From positions 4,485,633-4,549,632 of the forward strand of contig NZ_CP061800.1 in assembly GCF_017377395.1 (NCBI RefSeq): a stretch of DNA of 64,000 nucleotides. Reading direction: 5' to 3'. The stretch's first letter is position 1, and the number at the start of each line of letters is the position of its first letter. The translations under genes were made by a program, and so were the position numbers. The notes below the pieces were generated by a model that had not been told where the DNA came from, ran no database searches, and was given only the letters and a program-made list of their open reading frames with translations. Source of the stretch: Desulfonema magnum. Its GTDB lineage: Bacteria > Desulfobacterota > Desulfobacteria > Desulfobacterales > 4be13. Shown piece by piece: positions 27,101-35,790 of this stretch.

Positions 27101-27659
27101 TGGCGTCAACTTTCCGGAGCGCCTCTTTCTTACGCTGCTTATATCGCGTAATTCCTGCGGCTTCCTCAATGAAAAACCGCCGTTCATCAGGTCCCGCGTC
27201 CGTGATTGCACCGATATTTCCCTGTTGAATCACCGCGTAGGATTTTGCGCCCATGCCGCTGCCTAAAAAAATGTTTGTAATGTCTTTCAGACGGCAGGGC
27301 TGTTTGTTGATGAGATAGGCACTCTCACCGGACCTGTAAAGCCGCCGTGTGATCATGATCTCGGTAAAATCTTTCAGCTCTTCAGGCGCGCTGCCATTGT
27401 CATTTTCCAGGACCAGAGAAACCTCTGCCATGTTCAGAGGCGGTCTCCCGTTTGTGCCTGCAAAAATAACATCTTCCATGGACTTTCCTCTGAGCTGTTT
27501 TACGCTTTGTTCTCCCATGGCCCATCGCAACGCATCAACGATATTGCTTTTACCGCAGCCGTTCGGTCCTACAACTGCGCAAATACCGGGGGGAAATTGA
27601 ATGCTGGATTTGTCGCAGAATGATTTAAATCCCGTGATTTGCAGTTTTTTAAGTTTCAT
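24111..27659 (-). CDS. smc: chromosome segregation protein SMC
   Basis: 1182 residues in full SMC layout: N-terminal Walker A GPNGCGKSN near 35, long coiled coil, hinge at about 520-680, second coiled coil, and the C-terminal ATPase half with LSLLSGGEKALSAIAF (signature) and FCIMDEIDAPLDEAN (Walker B). With ScpA and ScpB it organises and segregates the chromosome; neither partner gene is in the window. Two short TCGAGTTT-type runs lie in the hinge region (25867-25892 and about 26098), encoding an ENSKLETRNSD insertion. The reading frame is kept. Repeat arrays lie directly upstream. Confidence 0.97.
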   Translation of the reverse strand: MKLKKLQITGFKSFCDKSSIQFPPGICAVVGPNGCGKSNIVDALRWAMGEQSVKQLRGKSMEDVIFAGTNGRPPLNMAEVSLVLENDNGSAPEELKDFTEIMITRRLYRSGESAYLINKQPCRLKDITNIFLGSGMGAKSYAVIQQGNIGAITDAGPDERRFFIEEAAGITRYKQRKKEALRKVDATNQNLLRVKDVITEVERQMNSVKRQAKKAEQYKTYQEHIKKLDVLLALHYYDDYTRQLEETSALLRELKDSDIQHVSKIKQLDAAVEDIKLKRWQKNEEISAQKASKFETQRNVDKLENDLAHLHKDVERLSGEAEELRSAHKELEEKNENITSEVAQTETEHIGLKEKTEEIKSVLSKERRDSESIRERLANLNQELETCKTNLMNLVAQEAKYKNIYQNASNNKDSLKRRLKRTDEEEAVAGKKVAEYQKKETEAREELELCRQEIEELKQEISTTRSQLDEKSKALGEHVRLVQSLELERTRAKSKYSTLKKMEDNFEWYKGGVKAIMQLETGNSDIMGLMADIIEPEASFETPLEAVLGESLQYILIKNQETGVEAIDYLQSKGAGRSGFIPVSSVRTENSKLETRNSDRLLNHVSIKGGFEKIAEALLGHVLVTENMQEALELSNNNGRFHTFVTKNGDMISHEGFMVGGSQENLSGILAKKHELRALEGQVAALDEKLESDRGKQKHIESEVRTIESDLQKLIEQKNRTTEDETEAERDFYKVTEELKHARRHLEMVRIEQEQLADEENGIDEEIEKYNKVLAEVENDVKAGQTQVAETSEKISSVSAEMEAFNQKIVDLKLELTTLNARLENSNNSLRRLKQFWEDGITRLGQLTRDIELKEQKQVSSKEKITEYEQTLSAMYETMKSLEQTLESNEADYEAIDARLRENDSSISEIKNKREDILQKIRMLEIEQSQRQIKRENVANQVEERYQQQLSQFRPELVGKDKPQISADQMEAELSDYRKKLSKIGDVNLGAIEEYGQLRERFDFLCEQRDDLLKAVDDLHKVIRKINKITQEQFLKTFDLVNEKMAEVFPRLFDGGSAKLILTDPNKPLETGVEFMVHPPGKKLTRLSLLSGGEKALSAIAFIFSIFLIKPASFCIMDEIDAPLDEANVFRFNELLRIIGEQSQIIVITHKKKTMEFADTLFGITMEKKGVSKIVSVNFDKK

Positions 27660-28512
27660 GCGTCAAAAACTCCTGTAATTTTTACTCGTTCCCAGGCTCT
27701 GCCTGGGAATGCATACCCCAAGGCGTGGCACTTCATGTAAGTCATGCGTCGTATCAATGACGAGACTCAAGGCTCTCTGTCTTGTGTGACATCTCAAATA
27801 AATCCTCGCTGTACAATGATACACGAGGCGGAGCCTCGGGTATGCGTTCCCAGGCGGAGCCTGGGAACCAGTAAAAAAGGCTCTGCCTTGCGTGGCAGTT
27901 CATGTAAGTCATGCGTCGTATCAATGACGAGACTCAAGGCTCTCTGTCTTGTGTGACATCTCAAATAAATCCTCGCTGTACAATGATACACGAGGCGGAG
28001 CCTCGGGTATGCGTTCCCAGGCGGAGCCTGGGAACCAGTAAAAAAGGCTCTGCCTTGCGTGGCAGTTCATGTAAGTCATGCGTCGTATCAATGACGAGAC
28101 TCAAGGCTCTCTGTCTTGTGTGACATCTCAAATAAATCCTCGCTGTACAATGATACACGAGGCGGAGCCTCGGGTATGCGTTCCCAGGCGGAGCCTGGGA
28201 ACCAGTAAAAAAGGCTCTGCCTTGCGTGGCAGTTCATGTAAGTCATGCGTCGTATCAATGACGAGACTCAAGGCTCTCTGTCTTGTGTGACATCTCAAAT
28301 AAATCCTCGCTGTACGATGATACACGAGGCGGAGCCTCGGGTATGCGTTCCCAGGCGGAGCCTGGGAACCAGTAAAAAAAAATTTCCTTCATTATCTGGC
28401 TATATCTTCAAAAAGAATTTTATTTTTTGCGGAGACGGAAGAAAGCTTCTTGGAAAGGCGTTTTTCGAAAATAAAGGGCAGAGCCATTGTTGGCTCCGCC
28501 AGTCAGACAAAA
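27660..28512. repeat. 167-bp tandem array (four copies) and spacer
   Basis: A 167-bp unit starting TTCATGTAAGTCATGCG is repeated at 27732, 27899, 28066 and 28233, ending near 28376; I noticed one internal base difference between copies. Each unit holds two nested palindromes, CGAGGCGGAGCCTCG and TTCCCAGGCGGAGCCTGGGAA split over its centre. Both strands have open frames, but the unit is not a multiple of three, so coding is unlikely. Degenerate relatives lie at 8.5-8.8 kb. From 28377 to 28512 nothing is recognised. Confidence 0.9.
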
Positions 28513-28695
28513 TCATGAATCCTCACCGAAAATAACTTTTCTGAGGTCTCTTATATCCTGTAAAATGTATCTGTAGTTACTGTTCTGGGATTTTTGTGAG
28601 GGTTGTTTGTCCATATAATCTCTGGCCATATCCTGGCCGGATTTGGCAACTCTTTCAATGTTGTTTATGATATCCCTGACTTTTTCCTTATCCAT
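28513..28695 (-). CDS. small hypothetical protein (60 aa)
   Basis: A GGAGG five bases before the ATG at 28695 supports translation (a GTG two codons earlier is also in frame). The product is charged and helical (DKEKVRDIINNIERVAKSGQ and YILQDIRDLRKVIFGEDS), soluble, with no cysteine. It follows the lipoprotein gene on the same strand after 111 bp. Family not recognised. Confidence 0.6.
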   Translation of the reverse strand: MDKEKVRDIINNIERVAKSGQDMARDYMDKQPSQKSQNSNYRYILQDIRDLRKVIFGEDS

Positions 28696-28806
28696 ATTCA
28701 CCTCCGTCAGTCTGTGGCGGACAAGGCGCAGCCTGGCCCGCGGTTTAACGACTTCATCAGATTTCAGCGGGTTCTGTCACGCTTCTCCCACTTTGTCTTT
28801 GTTCTG

Positions 28807-29712
28807 TCACATATTTGAATTATTATCAGCCATTTTGTCAATAATGTTATCAAAAAAAATATCTGATATTTTTTCCCATTTTTTATTATTTGTAAAATTA
28901 ATATAAATGGCATTGAGCTGTTTCTCATATTTCCTTAACAGACTGGTATCCATTTGTTTTATTATAAGAATAGCGTTATTGACGCCTTCTGTGTTTCTTG
29001 GATCCGTATTTTTAAAATGCTCCAGATAAAATTTTAAAATGCTTTCGTGATCAGCCCACGCCAACACCGACCGATGCTTCCCCGCATCATTCAGAATACC
29101 CTGTGACGCTCTTTTTCTTACGGTATCAGCCGAACAAACAGCGCCAGTTAAATATGCCGCCATTTTTAAATCATCATTGGGCATTTTGTCAAGCATGTCA
29201 AAATAATATAATAAGGTCTCCTGCCATTTTAAAGGCGACGAAAGAACGCTGCTATTATATATTTTATAAATATAAGGGCTGTAACCCTTCCATGTCGCGG
29301 GTTCCAATTCCAGCAGTTTTAAAATAAGCGTGGCATTGCGGACGCCATTCTTATTATTTTTTGCAATCAGATATTCCAACTGGTTAAGATAAAATCTTAA
29401 AATGCTTTCATGATCCGTGTGATCCAGTACTTTTTTTTCTTCGATAATCTGGGTAAGTGATCCTTCCCTTATGGAATCCACCGGAGAAATGGTATCCGCT
29501 AAAAATGCTTTCATTCTGATAGGGTTCACTTCGCCTTTTAACATATCCATTTCGTTTCTTGATGCTTCGTTTATTTCAGTCAGGTTTCTCTCTAACCGAT
29601 TCAGACGCCCCTTTATTTCTTTTATCTCTTTTTGAAGAGATTGGGTACATCCGCTCAGGAGAATTGCCGTTATGAATGTTAATAATATCATCTGAATGAA
29701 ATGTCTGACCAT
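28807..29712 (-). CDS. lipoprotein with coiled coil and HEAT-like helical repeats
   Basis: 301 residues. A lipoprotein signal (MVRHFIQMILLTFITAILLSGC) puts the acylated cysteine at 22. A coiled coil follows (QKEIKEIKGRLNRLERNLTEI). Then two similar blocks containing DHESIL(R/K)FYL and N(A/N)(T/A)LI(L/I)K repeat, about 95-130 and 216-250, so the mature part is an internally duplicated helical protein. AAGGAG lies ten bases before the ATG. It is the last larger gene in the minus-strand run after the TonB receptors, but a repeat block of 0.5 kb separates them. Function unknown; an envelope role is implied. Confidence 0.7.
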   Translation of the reverse strand: MVRHFIQMILLTFITAILLSGCTQSLQKEIKEIKGRLNRLERNLTEINEASRNEMDMLKGEVNPIRMKAFLADTISPVDSIREGSLTQIIEEKKVLDHTDHESILRFYLNQLEYLIAKNNKNGVRNATLILKLLELEPATWKGYSPYIYKIYNSSVLSSPLKWQETLLYYFDMLDKMPNDDLKMAAYLTGAVCSADTVRKRASQGILNDAGKHRSVLAWADHESILKFYLEHFKNTDPRNTEGVNNAILIIKQMDTSLLRKYEKQLNAIYINFTNNKKWEKISDIFFDNIIDKMADNNSNM

Positions 29713-29769
29713 TTATTTTGTTCTCCTTTTGATAAAAAAACAGATGGTGTTCTCTCCCTTCGACAGGCT

Positions 29770-29935
29770 CAGGGAACGCCGTGTGGCCAGGGAACGCCGT
29801 GTGGCCAGGGAATGCCGCGTGATCAGGGAACGCCGTGTGGCCGGGGAACGCCGTGTGGCCGGGGAACGCCGTGTAGCCGGGGAACGCCGTGTGATCAGGG
29901 AATGCCGCGTGATCAGGGAACGCAGCGCACCCTGA
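29770..29935. repeat. 18-bp tandem array (about 9 units) between inverted arms
   Basis: Units of the form AGGGAACGCCGTGTGGCC vary at a few positions (ATC for GCC, TGCCGCG for CGCCGTG). The array is bounded by CTTCGACAGGCTCAGGG on the left and CCCTGAGCTTGTCGAAGGG on the right, a palindrome also present near 58150-58200. Because the unit is a multiple of three, three frames stay open, but no start/ribosome-site pair or codon bias supports a gene. Confidence 0.8.
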
Positions 29936-30120
29936 GCTTGTCGAAGGGTGATCTTCGGACAGCCTATTCCGGAACACCTGTATTCTGTAATATGGCATGG
30001 CTGAAATATTGCCAAACTGCAAGTTTGGCACTCCGGAGCGACAGAAATTTTTTGAAAATGCGAATCCGTCGAAGTCAGCGGATCGAAAAGTTTTCGGGCC
30101 GTCACAGGACAAAAAAACAG

Positions 30121-30192
30121 ACAGCGAAGAAACCCGGCTTTTTCCGGCGGGAAAGGTGCCTCATCCGGTAAAAAAGCCGGGTTTCTTTGCTG
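30121..30192. repeat. CCCGGCTTTTT hairpin after the array
   Basis: Arms ACAGCGAAGAAACCCGGC (30121) and its near-complement ending 30192 form a strong hairpin just past the TonB receptor stop; it may act as that operon's terminator. The same core is in the family D elements. Confidence 0.55.
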
Positions 30193-30221
30193 TCCCGAAC
30201 ACAGCCCGGACACTTTTCGAT

Positions 30222-32327
30222 CTACTGAAAATCATAAGAAAACTGCGCCCACCACTCCCGCCCCTGTGAAGGAAAATCATCAGGATAAGTGCCTGCAGGT
30301 GCTGGATAGCGGATATCCTTGTCAAACAGGTTTCTGATCCCGGTACGCAAGGTCATCCCCCGGGTAAACACGTTAAGGAAGTTCAGCGTAAAATCCGTTG
30401 TATCATAGGCTTTCAGATCATCTCTGCCATCAGCAGGCCCCCGGCTTCGCTTTCCGACATAGTGGTATTGAAGAGACAGAACACTGTCCTCCCACAGATG
30501 ATATGCCACGCCGATATTCCCCATCCATTTTGCCGCTCCCTCAACTGCTTCTCCGGTATCTGTATCCTCTGTGTCTGCAAACGAAATATTCCCATCCAGC
30601 CTGAGCGCATCTCTCATTATTTGCTGAAATTCAAATTCAAAGCCCTTCATCCTGATATCGCCGCCATTTACATACTGTATATGACCGTCAGACTGAACAG
30701 AACTTGAAGCAGGATGTTCTATGTTATCCGTCAGTTTTGAATAAAACAAGGTCATACGGACAGTGGTTTTCTCATTTCTGAAGATATAACCGAATTCAGA
30801 AGTATGGATATGTTCCGAATCCAAATCCGGGTTCCCTGCTATTATCGTGTTACGCTGGCTGTATAATTCTGTGAATGTGGGCGGTCGGAAGGCTTCCGCA
30901 TACTGGACTTTAAAAAATTGATGATCTGTCAGACGCCAGACTAGGGATCCCCGCGGCGTCAGATGTTCGCCCACGTTATCAGAATATTTATCATACCGCA
31001 GCCCCAGAGTGATCGTGAAATCGTTTGCAATATCAAACATATCCTCCGCATAAAGACTGCGAATTTCTCTTTTCTGCCCTTCAGGAATAAACGCTTGGTC
31101 TCCCTGGTAGCGTTCCATCACCTTCTCTCCGGTCCGTTCATTGCTGTCTGTCCAGACATCCTGTATTTCGATGTCTGAGTATTTCAGCCCTAACAGAAAG
31201 GTATTTTTTAAAAGAAACCGGTTATTGCAAATCATCTCGGCTCCTGTGTAAAATTCTCTCTCTTCGTACCGTGAGCCGGCAATGGCTCCTTCCGGAGGAT
31301 ACAAGGCCACGGGTATCCCCACTGACCTGTCAAGATTGTTTTTATATCTCCGCCAACCTAACTTTAACTCGGTTTTCAATCCCTCGGAAAAATTAAGTTG
31401 CTGCCTGGCTTCGACGGCCCAGTGTTCATGGGTCTGCAATATCTGATCATCTTCCGGCGGAAGAAAATAAAGAAAACCGAAATAATCACCTCTCCCGTTT
31501 AACGCATACTGGCCTGATAATGAAAAGTCCTTATAGTCCAATGTCAGATTCATCAGACCGCTTTCCAGGGCATCATTAAAAGGAGCGGAAGCATATGAAA
31601 ACTCACCGAATCCCATAGGATAAAGCTTGTCCTCACCGGATTCAGTATCAGAGCGGTCAGATTTCCAGCCGGAAAGATTGAGATTCAGGCTGAAGTCTTT
31701 TTCCGGGAGCGTATAACTGAGGATTCCGCCGCCGCCGTAACGGTCGTGGCTGGTATAATATCCGTGAATCTGATGAACACCTTTGCGGGTCGTCACAGCC
31801 ACAACCCCGGCATAAGCATACTCACCATAGATGACAGACCCGGGACCCCGGATAATCTCTATTCTGTCAATTTGTTCCACAGGCATATTGTAAAGCACAT
31901 AGCCCGCGGCGCTCATACTGTCATTCAGGCTGATGCCGTCCAGCAGAATTTTCAGGTTTCCTGAGAAAAATGCGCCGCCAACTCCCCGAACAGAAACCTG
32001 TTCAAGACCGACATTGTTCAGCGAAACATTCAGTCCCGGAACCAGTTCCAGGGCCTCAAAAACGGTTCGGACTCCCCGGACTTCCAAGTCAGGGCCAAAG
32101 AGTACCGTGACCATTCCGGGAACAAGTTCCGCGTCCATTTCAGTCCTGGTGGCAATCTCTGTCATGACAACAGATTCCGCGTGAAGCCATTTCAGTTCGT
32201 CTTCAAGCTCCGCGTCGGCAATCTGCATTGCTGACAAAAAATCATTCTGAGCAAGCCCGTGACTTGCGCTGATGATGGCAAAAAAAAATAACATCCAAAT
32301 ACTAAATATGAATTGAGTGAGCTTCAT
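30222..32327 (-). CDS. TonB-dependent outer-membrane receptor 1
   Basis: 701 residues. The signal peptide ends near GLAQ. A plug domain follows (FEALELVPGLNVSLNN, VRGVGG, LDGISLND, IDRIEIIRGPGSVIYGEYAYAGVV) and then a beta-barrel with alternating aromatic strands up to GREWWAQFSYDFQ. These receptors import siderophores, cobalamin, haem or glycans using TonB energy. ESVVM near residue 50 is a possible TonB box. The start has AAGGTAACC upstream. It is the fourth gene of the run chemoreceptor, receptor 2, binding protein, receptor 1. The substrate cannot be read from the sequence. Confidence 0.92.
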   Translation of the reverse strand: MKLTQFIFSIWMLFFFAIISASHGLAQNDFLSAMQIADAELEDELKWLHAESVVMTEIATRTEMDAELVPGMVTVLFGPDLEVRGVRTVFEALELVPGLNVSLNNVGLEQVSVRGVGGAFFSGNLKILLDGISLNDSMSAAGYVLYNMPVEQIDRIEIIRGPGSVIYGEYAYAGVVAVTTRKGVHQIHGYYTSHDRYGGGGILSYTLPEKDFSLNLNLSGWKSDRSDTESGEDKLYPMGFGEFSYASAPFNDALESGLMNLTLDYKDFSLSGQYALNGRGDYFGFLYFLPPEDDQILQTHEHWAVEARQQLNFSEGLKTELKLGWRRYKNNLDRSVGIPVALYPPEGAIAGSRYEEREFYTGAEMICNNRFLLKNTFLLGLKYSDIEIQDVWTDSNERTGEKVMERYQGDQAFIPEGQKREIRSLYAEDMFDIANDFTITLGLRYDKYSDNVGEHLTPRGSLVWRLTDHQFFKVQYAEAFRPPTFTELYSQRNTIIAGNPDLDSEHIHTSEFGYIFRNEKTTVRMTLFYSKLTDNIEHPASSSVQSDGHIQYVNGGDIRMKGFEFEFQQIMRDALRLDGNISFADTEDTDTGEAVEGAAKWMGNIGVAYHLWEDSVLSLQYHYVGKRSRGPADGRDDLKAYDTTDFTLNFLNVFTRGMTLRTGIRNLFDKDIRYPAPAGTYPDDFPSQGREWWAQFSYDFQ

Positions 32328-32363
32328 AAACGGTTACCTTGTTATTCCGACGTGTTTGTCTCG

Positions 32364-32450
32364 CTCGATGATCAAATTCTTTGACCTGATTCGAACAAAA
32401 AGCCTGTCGTTCCTGCTTTCTCAGGAATGACAAAAAAATTTGGTCATTGA
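32364..32450. mobile_element. MITE-like element, family A copy 3
   Basis: Left end CTCGATGATCAAATTCTTTG and core GTTCCTGCTTTCTCAGGAA; the right end is diverged and supplies the last bases, including the stop, of the ABC-type binding-protein gene. No clean target duplication is visible. Confidence 0.5.
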
Positions 32451-33598
32451 CTTTCATCAGATAAAAAATCAGGAAAATTTAAGCAATCGCTCTCTAAATT
32501 CAATTCTGAAATATTAAGCCCGATTTTCTCAGCAGTTTCAAAATTAACATGCCACTTATAAATCTGATTACAATACATGGGTAACTGACGAGGCTTTGCT
32601 CCGTTCAGGATTTTTGCTGCTGTTTCAGCATAAAACTTACCCACACGATTAAAATCTACAAAGGTGATTGTCATGAGAAAACCTTTTTTTACTTCGTCAG
32701 GACCCGCCTGAGAGAACGTGGGAATACGCTGAGAATTAACAATTTTCACCAACTCAGGCACAGTGTTTTTGTTTATACCTGATTGCAATGTAACATAAAT
32801 GGCATCTGCTTTTTTCGCCAGTGTCCGGAAGCACGCTTTTACATTTTCTTCATCAGCTTTCGGTTCCATACCGCTTTTGATATGACAAGGAATAAGCTCA
32901 AATCCTCGTTCTTTTGCAAGCTTCTTTATCGTGGAAATTGCCGCGTAACTTCTGCCGTCAACTGTATTTTTATATGCCACGCCCAATTTTTTGAATTTTA
33001 TAATGTCATAAAAAACTCGGATCTGCCGTTCATGGCGAAACGGGTCAACCCGGACGTGCAAATGTTCATAGCCGGAATCATCAACGCTTTTAATGATACC
33101 GGCTGCGACTGGGTCGGAACACGACATCAGCATCGCAGGTGTTTTGTGCTTATTATTAGCGATATCCTGTCCTGCCCAGGTTCCCATGATAAACATCAGA
33201 TCAATATCTTTCCTGTTCAGGCGGCCGATGATCTCCGAAGTCATTTTTTTCCTGATGGCCGCATCCCATTTTGCGCTGTAGTGAAAGTCACTGACAAACC
33301 GGAGATATTTACTTTTTGCTTTTGTTTCCAGCCATTCCCAGAGTTCCCTGGTCTGAATACCTTTCTGTTGCGGAATTTCGCAAGGTTCGATCCACCCGAG
33401 TTCCATCAGCCCTTTCAGTGTTGTAATGAGATTTTTCTGATAATTAATATACTCACCGCCTTCATAATAGCCGATCCGCCACCTGGCCCCGTTGTTCAGC
33501 TTAGGTTCGGTACTCCGATCCGATGCCGATGCCGACGAAAAAAATGCAAAACATATCCATATAATTACAAGTGCCTGCTTTGTGATGCTGATTCTCAT
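32444..33598 (-). CDS. ABC-type substrate-binding protein (PF04392-like)
   Basis: 384 residues with a signal peptide ending FFSSASAS. The mature part has the two-lobe periplasmic binding pattern of the ABC_sub_bind family: WRIGYYEGGEY, RKDIDLMFIMGTWAG, TPAMLMSCSDPVAAGII, KKLGVAYKNTVDGRSY, KADAIYVTLQSGI and IPTFSQAGPDEVKKGFLM. No permease or ATPase gene is adjacent, so it may deliver ligand to a receptor or sensor instead. GGGG seven bases before the ATG is the ribosome site. Thirty bases separate it from receptor 2 and about 116 from receptor 1. Confidence 0.8.
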   Translation of the reverse strand: MRISITKQALVIIWICFAFFSSASASDRSTEPKLNNGARWRIGYYEGGEYINYQKNLITTLKGLMELGWIEPCEIPQQKGIQTRELWEWLETKAKSKYLRFVSDFHYSAKWDAAIRKKMTSEIIGRLNRKDIDLMFIMGTWAGQDIANNKHKTPAMLMSCSDPVAAGIIKSVDDSGYEHLHVRVDPFRHERQIRVFYDIIKFKKLGVAYKNTVDGRSYAAISTIKKLAKERGFELIPCHIKSGMEPKADEENVKACFRTLAKKADAIYVTLQSGINKNTVPELVKIVNSQRIPTFSQAGPDEVKKGFLMTITFVDFNRVGKFYAETAAKILNGAKPRQLPMYCNQIYKWHVNFETAEKIGLNISELNLESDCLNFPDFLSDESQ

Positions 33599-33628
33599 TG
33601 TTGATCCCCTTTTTTATTTCCTTCTTTT

Positions 33629-35713
33629 TCAAAAAGTTACAAACATACGGAGTCCGGCGTTGAGACCTTTGCTGTGCCCTCCTTCTGTGGAAACAGCGCC
33701 CGGCCATGCTTCCACATATTGTTCATCAAAAAGGTTATCCGCAAACAAGGTGACAGTAAAAAGACTTTCGCCCACAGCAACTCTTCTGGACAAAGAAATA
33801 TCTGCCACCTGATAACTCTCAGCCCTGATATAATTCTTCGCGGGATCACCAAGTATATTATGGGACACTCCCCGGACAGTCAGATTTGCAGCCCATCGCT
33901 GCTGGTCATCATAAGAGAGTCCTGTGGTCCACTGATGACTGGGAACTCTGGCAATATCTTTGTCTGTCTCTTCATCTTTTCCTATAATCACTGAGAAAGT
34001 GGCAAAAGTACGCACAGTTGAAGACATCTTCCATGACCAGTCCGTCTCCGCTCCCCAAATGGTTAATCCTTGTGTGTTTGTATAAACCTTTTCCAAATTT
34101 GTATCAATATAATCCTTAGTAAAGGTATAAAACGCACAGATATCCCAGTGGATCCGATCCTGAAAAAATCTGTTCTTACTTCCCAATTCAAACTGCCAGG
34201 TTTTCTCCGGCTTCAGATCATCGGAACCTGACTTTCCGAAGACTTTTACGAATCGCTCGTTGAAGTTGGGAGAACGAAAGCCCCGGCCTGCCACGCCGTA
34301 AAGAGAATGATCATTATGGATGTGATACAGAGCAGCGAGTTTCCCGCTAACAAAGCAGCCTGATTCGGAGTCGTAATCATAGCGGATTCCGGGAATAACA
34401 CTGAACTTATTCTGCCAGACATATTCTGCCTGGAAATAAGCTCCGTAATCCTGAATGTGTTTGCGAGGGTAGCCAAAAGATCTGACCTCTTCGCCGCTGC
34501 GGTAAGAAACTTGCAATTCTGAAGTATCAGCCCTGAAATCCGCGCCAAAAACCAGTTTCAAAGCATCCGAGTATCTGAAGCGGTTTTGAAATTCCCCGCC
34601 GGTCGTGAATGATAAAAGATCATAAAAAAAAGGCTGGGAAGTTGTATCTCCTGGAAATCTGAAGGTCTCAGTGGCATCCTGTACCTCCTCAAACCGGTTA
34701 TGATAAAGCCGTAAGAGGTAGTCATACCGCTCGGTCGGAGAACTGGCCAGGGAAAGCACAGTATGGAGTATCCGGTCATCAAGATCGTCATTCATTCCCA
34801 AAATATCTTTCTTGTCTCTGGTATAAAAGCCGGAGAACGAAAGACCGGCAGGCATATCCATATGCCAGGAGAACTGTGCCCGCTCCTGGTCCAATTCATC
34901 ACTGAAAAGCCCGGTCCGGGACTGAGGCCCGAGAAAAATCGGGGTGACTTGCCAGTTCTGACGGTATCCCTCATCACTCAGCATTTCCGCAGATAAATGA
35001 TATGATACTGCCCCGGTCTGCCCGGAATGGGATGTCATGCCGGTGACAGCAATGCTCTTGTCAGACGATTCATCAATATTCTCACATGCGGAGACCTGAA
35101 TCGCCATATTCGTATTGCTTCCCTGTCCGCTCTCATTTTTCTGCTTACCTTTCTTTGTGACAATATTGATCACTCCTCCGAAAGCGTTGGCACCGTACAA
35201 AGTGGAAAATGTTCCCTTTATCACCTCTGCCCGCTCGATATTTGCCATGGGCAGCCAACTGAGATCAACACCGCCGCCATGAGGCTGGAAAAAAGGAGTG
35301 CCGTCAATAGTTATCAGGGTCGCTGCTGAGAAAAAATTGTCATTTAATCCTCTCATACTCACCCTGTACCACGGACTGTCTCCGTGATTTCTGTAAACTG
35401 TGACTCCGGGAACCGTTCGCAGCAGTTCCGGAATATTGGTCTTTGTCTGGGCGGAAATGTCGCTCATATCCAGCACCGACACCGTAGCCGGGACATCCAT
35501 AAGCCGCTGTTCATACTTGGATACTCCCACCACGACGGTTTCGGCTTCTGCCCGGACCCACTTTAATTCCTCATCCAGTTCCGCTTCTGCTTCCTCAAAT
35601 TCTGATAATTTGTCATCTTCCTGCTGAACAATGAGATGACCTTGGGAGAAAACCGGATTTATATTAACAATGACAAAAGCAATCACGATAAGAACAGTGA
35701 CAAGAGTCTTCAC
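33629..35713 (-). CDS. TonB-dependent outer-membrane receptor 2
   Basis: 694 residues from a GTG start with GGAG upstream; signal peptide VKTLVTVLIVIAFVIVNINPVFSQ. Plug motifs are PELLRTVPGVTVYRNHGD, VSMRGLNDNFF, IDGTPFFQPHGGG and IERAEVIKGTFSTLYGANAFGGVINIVTKKG. The barrel ends LNAGLRMFVTF with the C-terminal Phe typical of outer-membrane proteins. ETVVV (about residue 57) looks like a TonB box. It shares an N-terminal EL..ELKW...AE segment with receptor 1. An in-frame ATG upstream (35770) would put extra residues before the signal peptide and is rejected. Confidence 0.93.
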   Translation of the reverse strand: MKTLVTVLIVIAFVIVNINPVFSQGHLIVQQEDDKLSEFEEAEAELDEELKWVRAEAETVVVGVSKYEQRLMDVPATVSVLDMSDISAQTKTNIPELLRTVPGVTVYRNHGDSPWYRVSMRGLNDNFFSAATLITIDGTPFFQPHGGGVDLSWLPMANIERAEVIKGTFSTLYGANAFGGVINIVTKKGKQKNESGQGSNTNMAIQVSACENIDESSDKSIAVTGMTSHSGQTGAVSYHLSAEMLSDEGYRQNWQVTPIFLGPQSRTGLFSDELDQERAQFSWHMDMPAGLSFSGFYTRDKKDILGMNDDLDDRILHTVLSLASSPTERYDYLLRLYHNRFEEVQDATETFRFPGDTTSQPFFYDLLSFTTGGEFQNRFRYSDALKLVFGADFRADTSELQVSYRSGEEVRSFGYPRKHIQDYGAYFQAEYVWQNKFSVIPGIRYDYDSESGCFVSGKLAALYHIHNDHSLYGVAGRGFRSPNFNERFVKVFGKSGSDDLKPEKTWQFELGSKNRFFQDRIHWDICAFYTFTKDYIDTNLEKVYTNTQGLTIWGAETDWSWKMSSTVRTFATFSVIIGKDEETDKDIARVPSHQWTTGLSYDDQQRWAANLTVRGVSHNILGDPAKNYIRAESYQVADISLSRRVAVGESLFTVTLFADNLFDEQYVEAWPGAVSTEGGHSKGLNAGLRMFVTF

Positions 35714-35790
35714 AAAATCTCCTTTATGATTCAATGGGGTTACGCTGAAAAACAACACAGGATGAAACATGAGACTAAGAGCCAGCTCAC

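Noticed and set aside
27744..28325. Repeated 65-70-codon frames on both strands in the 167-bp array
   Set aside because: They repeat with the DNA unit, start and end inside palindromes and have no ribosome site.
29576..30213. Long frames with FPDHTAFPGHTAFP or RERRVARERRVA repeats
   Set aside because: Produced by the 18-bp array; not supported by start signals.
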